A DNA stretch of 57,867 nucleotides, taken from an uncultured Prevotella sp. (GTDB lineage Bacteria > Bacteroidota > Bacteroidia > Bacteroidales > Bacteroidaceae). The notes below the pieces were generated by a model. That model was not told the DNA's origin, did not search any database, and was given only the letters and a program-made list of their open reading frames with translations. Below are positions 54,287-57,867 of the stretch, in pieces (the stretch's first letter is position 1; every line of letters starts with the position of its first letter). Position numbers and translations under genes: made by a program. The stretch covers positions 1 to 57,867 of the forward strand of contig UQKO01000011.1 of assembly GCA_900541575.1 (NCBI GenBank). Reading direction: 5' to 3'.

Positions 54287-55657
54287 ATGACAATGCATTC
54301 TAAGTCTACGCTTTTCCAGATTCCTTCAACCATCTCGATGAGGGATTTTCTGAAGCATACAGCCTCGCGCGTAGAGCGAATTACACTTGCGATGAGCTTG
54401 ATTATAAGTTTTACGACAAGCTCTGCAATGGCTCAGAAACAAACCACAAGAAAAAAATCTACAACATCGACTAGTGTTTCACATCAGCAATCAGCCGAAC
54501 AATTAATACAATCCTACCGATTCTCGGAAGCGGCTCGACTGCTTCAAAAAGAGATTAATGTGGCTCGTTCTTCTGGACGATCTACACTGCGTATAGAAGC
54601 CGACCTTCAAAGAGCCAATTTGGGTATGGACATGTTACGCGGCACGGAACGCGTCTGCTTTGTCGATAGCATCGTGGTAAGCCGCACAAAGATGCTCTCC
54701 AAACTTAACTTGTCGGTGAACGCAGGTAAGATTGTCAACTTGAAAGATGTTATGCCTTCAGAGACACTCGCCTCTGGTCAATACGGACAAACTGGATATA
54801 TCAATGAACTACGTGATCGTATAATTTTCTCGAAGAGCGACAGCGCGGGGTGTGCTAGCAATCTTCACATTGCCTACCATGTAGGAAGTGGATGGTCGGC
54901 TCCAACCCCACTCAATGGCATGCACGATATTTCGTCTGAACAGGATTTTCCTTTTCTTATGCCTGATGGTGTGACACTTTATTATGCTGCACAAGGTGCA
55001 GAGTCACTCGGTGGCTACGACCTCTTCGTGACGCGTTATAATCCCGAAACGAAACAATATCTCAAAGCCGAAAACTTGGGCATGCCTTTCAATTCGCCTG
55101 CCAATGATTATCTGCTAGCTATCGACGAGAGTGTGCAGTTGGGTTTCCTCGTCACGGATCGAAATCAACCAGCTGATAGCGTTTGTATCTACACCTTCAT
55201 TCCTAACTCTACACGTGATATTTACGAGATGAGTGATGCCAACAAGACTAAAGTGATGCACGCTGCAATGCTACATTCCATCAGTGAGACACAAACAGAC
55301 GAAAAGATTGTTGCTGCCGCTCGCGAACGATTAACTAATTTGCTAGCTCATCGTACAACGGATAATATGAGGACACAGGGACAGCATTTCTACGTAATCA
55401 ACAACGAGATTGTATACACCCAACTTTCACAATTCCGCAGTGAAATAGCCAAACGCATTGCACAGCAAGCCGACGAGACCCGACAAAAGCTTCAGCAATT
55501 GCAAAATCTCCAAGACCAACTACAACGTAAAGCTGCTCAACAAGGACTTTCGTCGCAAGAGCGTAAGGAACTGATACAAGCTAATCAGACGATACCTTCA
55601 CTACAAGCACAATATGAAATCCTATGTAAGAATATGCGTCAAGCAGAAATAAAGTAA
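54287..55657 (+). CDS. exported protein with PD40-type repeats and coiled coil
   Basis: 456 aa. A hydrophobic segment after a basic N terminus (about residues 30-47, ending SSAMAQ) acts as a late signal peptide. Residues about 60-110 look like TPR helices (AEQLIQSYRFSEAARLLQKE). Beta-propeller-like PD40 motifs follow: QDFPFLMPDGVTLYYAAQG and GGYDLFVTRYNPETKQYLKA (about 220-265). A Gln-rich coiled coil (QLQNLQDQLQRKAAQQGLS) spans about 400-450. Similar layouts occur in type IX secretion-associated proteins but no OmpA domain is present. Function unknown. Confidence 0.7.
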   Translation: MTMHSKSTLFQIPSTISMRDFLKHTASRVERITLAMSLIISFTTSSAMAQKQTTRKKSTTSTSVSHQQSAEQLIQSYRFSEAARLLQKEINVARSSGRSTLRIEADLQRANLGMDMLRGTERVCFVDSIVVSRTKMLSKLNLSVNAGKIVNLKDVMPSETLASGQYGQTGYINELRDRIIFSKSDSAGCASNLHIAYHVGSGWSAPTPLNGMHDISSEQDFPFLMPDGVTLYYAAQGAESLGGYDLFVTRYNPETKQYLKAENLGMPFNSPANDYLLAIDESVQLGFLVTDRNQPADSVCIYTFIPNSTRDIYEMSDANKTKVMHAAMLHSISETQTDEKIVAAARERLTNLLAHRTTDNMRTQGQHFYVINNEIVYTQLSQFRSEIAKRIAQQADETRQKLQQLQNLQDQLQRKAAQQGLSSQERKELIQANQTIPSLQAQYEILCKNMRQAEIK

Positions 55658-55915
55658 ATTGCAAGAGTTATTGGAATTTATGACTATAAAATCCTAATTT
55701 TGGAGGAATAATTCGAAAGCTCTTCAATGTTTATAATCTTGGTAAAGCCCTAGATGATGTATTGGTTCTTTCATGTTACTCATATAAAATATAATATTTG
55801 ACGACACTAAAGACTTGAACAAGAATGTAATATCATCTTCTGTCACTCAAGAATTAACTTTGAAAACACTCCTATAAACTTAATAATGCGCACAGCGCTT
55901 AAATCCCGAAATATC

Positions 55916-56797
55916 ATGTCAAAAACTCCCATTCCTTCTTCCGAGCTGATTATCAATCCTGACGGAAGCATTTTTCATTTACACGTTCGTCCAGAACAAT
56001 TAGCCGACAAGGTGATACTTGTGGGTGATCCAGGCAGAGTTCCTTTGGTAGCATCACATTTCGAGAGCAAAGAATGTGACATCTCTAGTCGAGAATTTCG
56101 TACAATTACAGGCACGTATCAAGGAAAACGAATTACGGCACTCTCTACAGGTATCGGTTGCGACAATATCGACATCGTAATCAATGAACTTGATGCATTA
56201 GCCAATATCGATTTTTCAACACGTACTATCAAGGATGAACTCCGACAGCTAGAATTCGTGCGAGTGGGCACATGTGGCGGACTTCAGCCCAACTGTCCGG
56301 AAGGAACTTTTGTCGCTAGCGAAATTAGTATTGGATTCGATGGACTGCTCAATTTTTATGCTGGTCGCAACGAAGTGAGTGACCTTCGCTTAGAGGAGGC
56401 GTTTCTCAAGCACATGAATTGGCATGGAACACAATGCATTGCTCATCCTTACGTGGTGCATGCCAACGAAGAGTTAATCCACCGCATTGCAGGAAACGAT
56501 ATGGTACATGGTATCACCATAGCCTGTGGTGGATTCTTTGGACCACAGGGTAGACAGCTTCGTCTTCCACTAGCCGACCCCGAAGCGAATAAAAAGATTG
56601 AATCTTTTGAATTTGAAGGCCATCGCATCTGCAATTTTGAAATGGAGAGCAGTGCTCTAGCTGGACTTTCACTTTTAATGGGACATAAGGCCATGACATG
56701 TTGCATGGTGATAGCCAACCGTGTGGCTGGCCGTGCCAATCCTAATTATAAGAATAGCATTGACTCGCTCATTAAGACCGTCCTAGACAGAATTTAA
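55916..56797 (+). CDS. nucleoside phosphorylase
   Basis: 293 aa from ATG 55916 (MSKTPIPSSELIINPDGSIF); an ATG at 55886 in the same frame is possible but adds unconserved residues. Uridine/purine nucleoside phosphorylase family (PNP_UDP_1): phosphate site KVILVGDPGRVPLVASHFE near 42, ALSTGIGCDNIDIVINELDA near 86, RVGTCGGLQPN near 122, and the nucleoside site FEMESSALAGLSLLMGHKAM near 252. Cleaves nucleosides with phosphate for salvage. A TAACTTTG -7 element lies at 55855-55862. Confidence 0.9.
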   Translation: MSKTPIPSSELIINPDGSIFHLHVRPEQLADKVILVGDPGRVPLVASHFESKECDISSREFRTITGTYQGKRITALSTGIGCDNIDIVINELDALANIDFSTRTIKDELRQLEFVRVGTCGGLQPNCPEGTFVASEISIGFDGLLNFYAGRNEVSDLRLEEAFLKHMNWHGTQCIAHPYVVHANEELIHRIAGNDMVHGITIACGGFFGPQGRQLRLPLADPEANKKIESFEFEGHRICNFEMESSALAGLSLLMGHKAMTCCMVIANRVAGRANPNYKNSIDSLIKTVLDRI

Positions 56798-56962
56798 TTC
56801 GTTGACACGAAATCTATAATCATCTCACTTTCCAAAGTGACAAGTCCTAACACTAGCAAAAAAGGAAAAGCCGCTATTCTCAATGCGCTTCATTACTGAT
56901 ATGGATAAGTAGATATGACCCGCTAGGCAAAATAAACGCTTTGTAATATGCTTTTCTGGAAT

Positions 56963-57036
56963 TAAAAAAGAGAGGAACATACACCTTGCTAGAATTTATC
57001 TAGTCATTGGGAGTACGTTCCTCTTTTGTTTTTTTG
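56963..57036. terminator. bidirectional terminator between phosphorylase and rpsP
   Basis: AAAAGAGAGGAACATAC near 56966 pairs with GTACGTTCCTCTTTT near 57013 with a two-base bulge and one G-U pair, followed by T-rich sequence on the plus strand (to 57036). It separates converging genes. Confidence 0.75.
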
Positions 57037-57073
57037 TCTCACCAACTATGAGTGAGCAAAATTAGGGAATTGA

Positions 57074-57625
57074 TTATGCTTCAGCGGGAGCTTCTTCAGT
57101 TGCAGGAGCTTCAGCAGCTTCTTCGCTCTGAGCAGCAGCTTCTGCTTCTGCCTTTGCAGCAGCTTCAGCAGCCTTCTTCTCAGCTACCTTCTCAGCAATC
57201 TTTTCATTCACCTTCTTTTCTGCTTCCAAGCGAGCTGCATCAGCAGCTTTCTTATCGGCAGCATTCTTGTCGGCAGCAGCTACGGCCTTTGCATCCTTGC
57301 TCTGCTTCCAAGCTTCGAACTTTGCCTTTGCAGCAGCCTCGTCAAAAGCACCCTTACGCACACCACCATTGAGGTGCTTCATGAGCATTACACCTTCATT
57401 TGAAAGAATGTTGCGTACGGTGTCAGTAGGCTGTGCACCTGTCTCTACCCAGTAGAGTGCACGTTCGAAATTCAAATCTACTGTGGCAGGATTGGTGTTG
57501 GGGTTATAAGTACCAATCTTTTCAGTAAACTTACCATCACGTGGTGCTCTTACGTCAGCGATTACAATGCTGTAGAATGCATAGCCTTTGCGGCCATGAC
57601 GTTGCAATCTGATTCTTGTTGCCAT
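57074..57625 (-). CDS. rpsP: ribosomal protein S16 with long C-terminal tail
   Basis: 183 aa. Residues 1-85 are S16 (MATRIRLQRHGRKGYAFYSI, VADVRAPRDGKFTEKIGTYN, ERALYWVETGAQPTDTVRNI). Residues about 86-183 are an Ala/Lys/Glu-rich low-complexity extension with repeated KKAADAA-like and AEKKAA-like segments and an acidic end. S16 is usually about 80-90 aa in other phyla; extended tails occur in Bacteroidetes. Binds 16S rRNA in small-subunit assembly. Confidence 0.95.
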   Translation of the reverse strand: MATRIRLQRHGRKGYAFYSIVIADVRAPRDGKFTEKIGTYNPNTNPATVDLNFERALYWVETGAQPTDTVRNILSNEGVMLMKHLNGGVRKGAFDEAAAKAKFEAWKQSKDAKAVAAADKNAADKKAADAARLEAEKKVNEKIAEKVAEKKAAEAAAKAEAEAAAQSEEAAEAPATEEAPAEA

Positions 57626-57680
57626 TTTTTATATATATATTAATAGGTTTGAATAATGCCGCTAACTCGTAACGGCTCGG

Positions 57681-57711
57681 CAAAATTACAACCTTTTTCC
57701 TGATTAACAAA
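57681..57711 (-). promoter_or_regulatory. rpsP promoter
   Basis: Minus strand: TTTG (57711-57708), 19-nt spacer, TAATTTTG (57688-57681). The leader of about 50 nt carries a GCCG/CGGC hairpin. Confidence 0.8.
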
Positions 57712-57784
57712 GTATCTAAGGAGTTTTTTAGCAAGATGTAATATTGTAAAGATAAAAATCTACTTCTATAAAACGAGAATTAGT

Positions 57785-57867
57785 GAATCTGCCATCTGTA
57801 AACCATCATTCATTGCTCTACCGGACGGCAGCGGTAGCTCTACCGGACGGCAGTGGTAGCTTTACCG
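57785..57867 (-). repeat. partial copy of the structured dispersed repeat, cut by the window end
   Basis: The last 83 bases contain GCTCTACCGGACGGCAGCGG-TA (57815 onward) and a second 22-nt unit, followed by a third cut off by the end of the window. Copy A contains GGTAGAGCTACCGC and GCACGGCAGCGGTA, so the hairpin content and 22-nt period are shared. The preceding CCATCTGTAAACC resembles the CATCTGTGAA segments of copies A and B. Confidence 0.6.

Noticed and set aside
57052..57372. 106-aa Leu/Gln/Ser-rich plus-strand ORF
   Set aside because: It is the antisense of the S16 Ala/Glu tail; its composition is the mirror of that repeat-rich tail.

Overview
The window looks like the chromosome of a Bacteroidales bacterium, probably Prevotellaceae. 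The evidence is gene content (GLPGLI-family protein, PorT-type barrels, TonB-type outer-membrane proteins, ppdK, a golvesin/amidase secreted protein, an S16 with a long Ala/Glu tail) and Bacteroidetes promoters. The TTTG - 19/20 bp - TAnnTTTG pattern can be read directly upstream of pheT, ppdK, the OmpA lipoprotein, the Nudix regulator, the lipid-kinase gene, the GLPGLI gene and rpsP. I see no tRNA, rRNA or CRISPR array.

Layout. (1) 0.6-9.1 kb: housekeeping block with pheT, a YebC-family regulator, small TSCPD and C_GCAxxG_C_C proteins, a lipoprotein, a glycosyltransferase and dnaG. (2) 9.1-23.5 kb: accessory island. It starts with a putative defence operon (38-aa small ORF, a 506-aa protein of unknown family, and a 792-aa protein with two PLD-type active sites). 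A decayed HNH-type nuclease gene and a frameshifted IS110-family transposase follow, then a remnant of a second IS and a membrane-anchored winged-helix regulator with an outer-membrane barrel protein. A minus-strand NAD+/ADP-ribose-themed operon closes the island: Nudix regulator, unknown 431-aa protein, macro-like protein, SIR2 domain, RES domain. The SIR2 and RES parts are one reading frame broken by a single in-frame UGA. (3) 23.7-32 kb: ppdK, OmpA-like lipoprotein, proS, ABC-F ATPase. (4) 32-35.5 kb: AraC regulator, flavodoxin-like reductase, secreted CMD-cupin protein, AlkD-like protein. (5) 35.6-40.1 kb: aroE, ClC channel, YrdC/Sua5, diacylglycerol-kinase-like enzyme. (6) 40.4-45.5 kb: a scar in which fragments of polyphosphate kinase and a 5'-truncated Ppx/GppA flank a TonB-receptor/GLPGLI module. 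(7) 45.6-57.9 kb: golvesin/amidase protein, valS, PorT-like barrel, LysM/periplasmic-binding protein, PD40-type protein, nucleoside phosphorylase, rpsP.

The most interesting observations are four. First, the NAD+-centred operon has two identical palindromic operators, one of them inside the promoter spacer. Second, the SIR2-RES fusion carries a Trp-like position changed to UGA. Third, the two-gene PLD system has a dying third partner. Fourth, a dispersed intergenic repeat (26.74-27.01 kb; 40.42-40.71 kb inverted; partial copies near 0.3 kb and 57.8 kb) folds into a long hairpin whose closing stem differs between copies by compensating base-pair changes and carries tandem 22-nt hairpin cassettes. 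All function calls come from motif recognition by eye; no database search was run.
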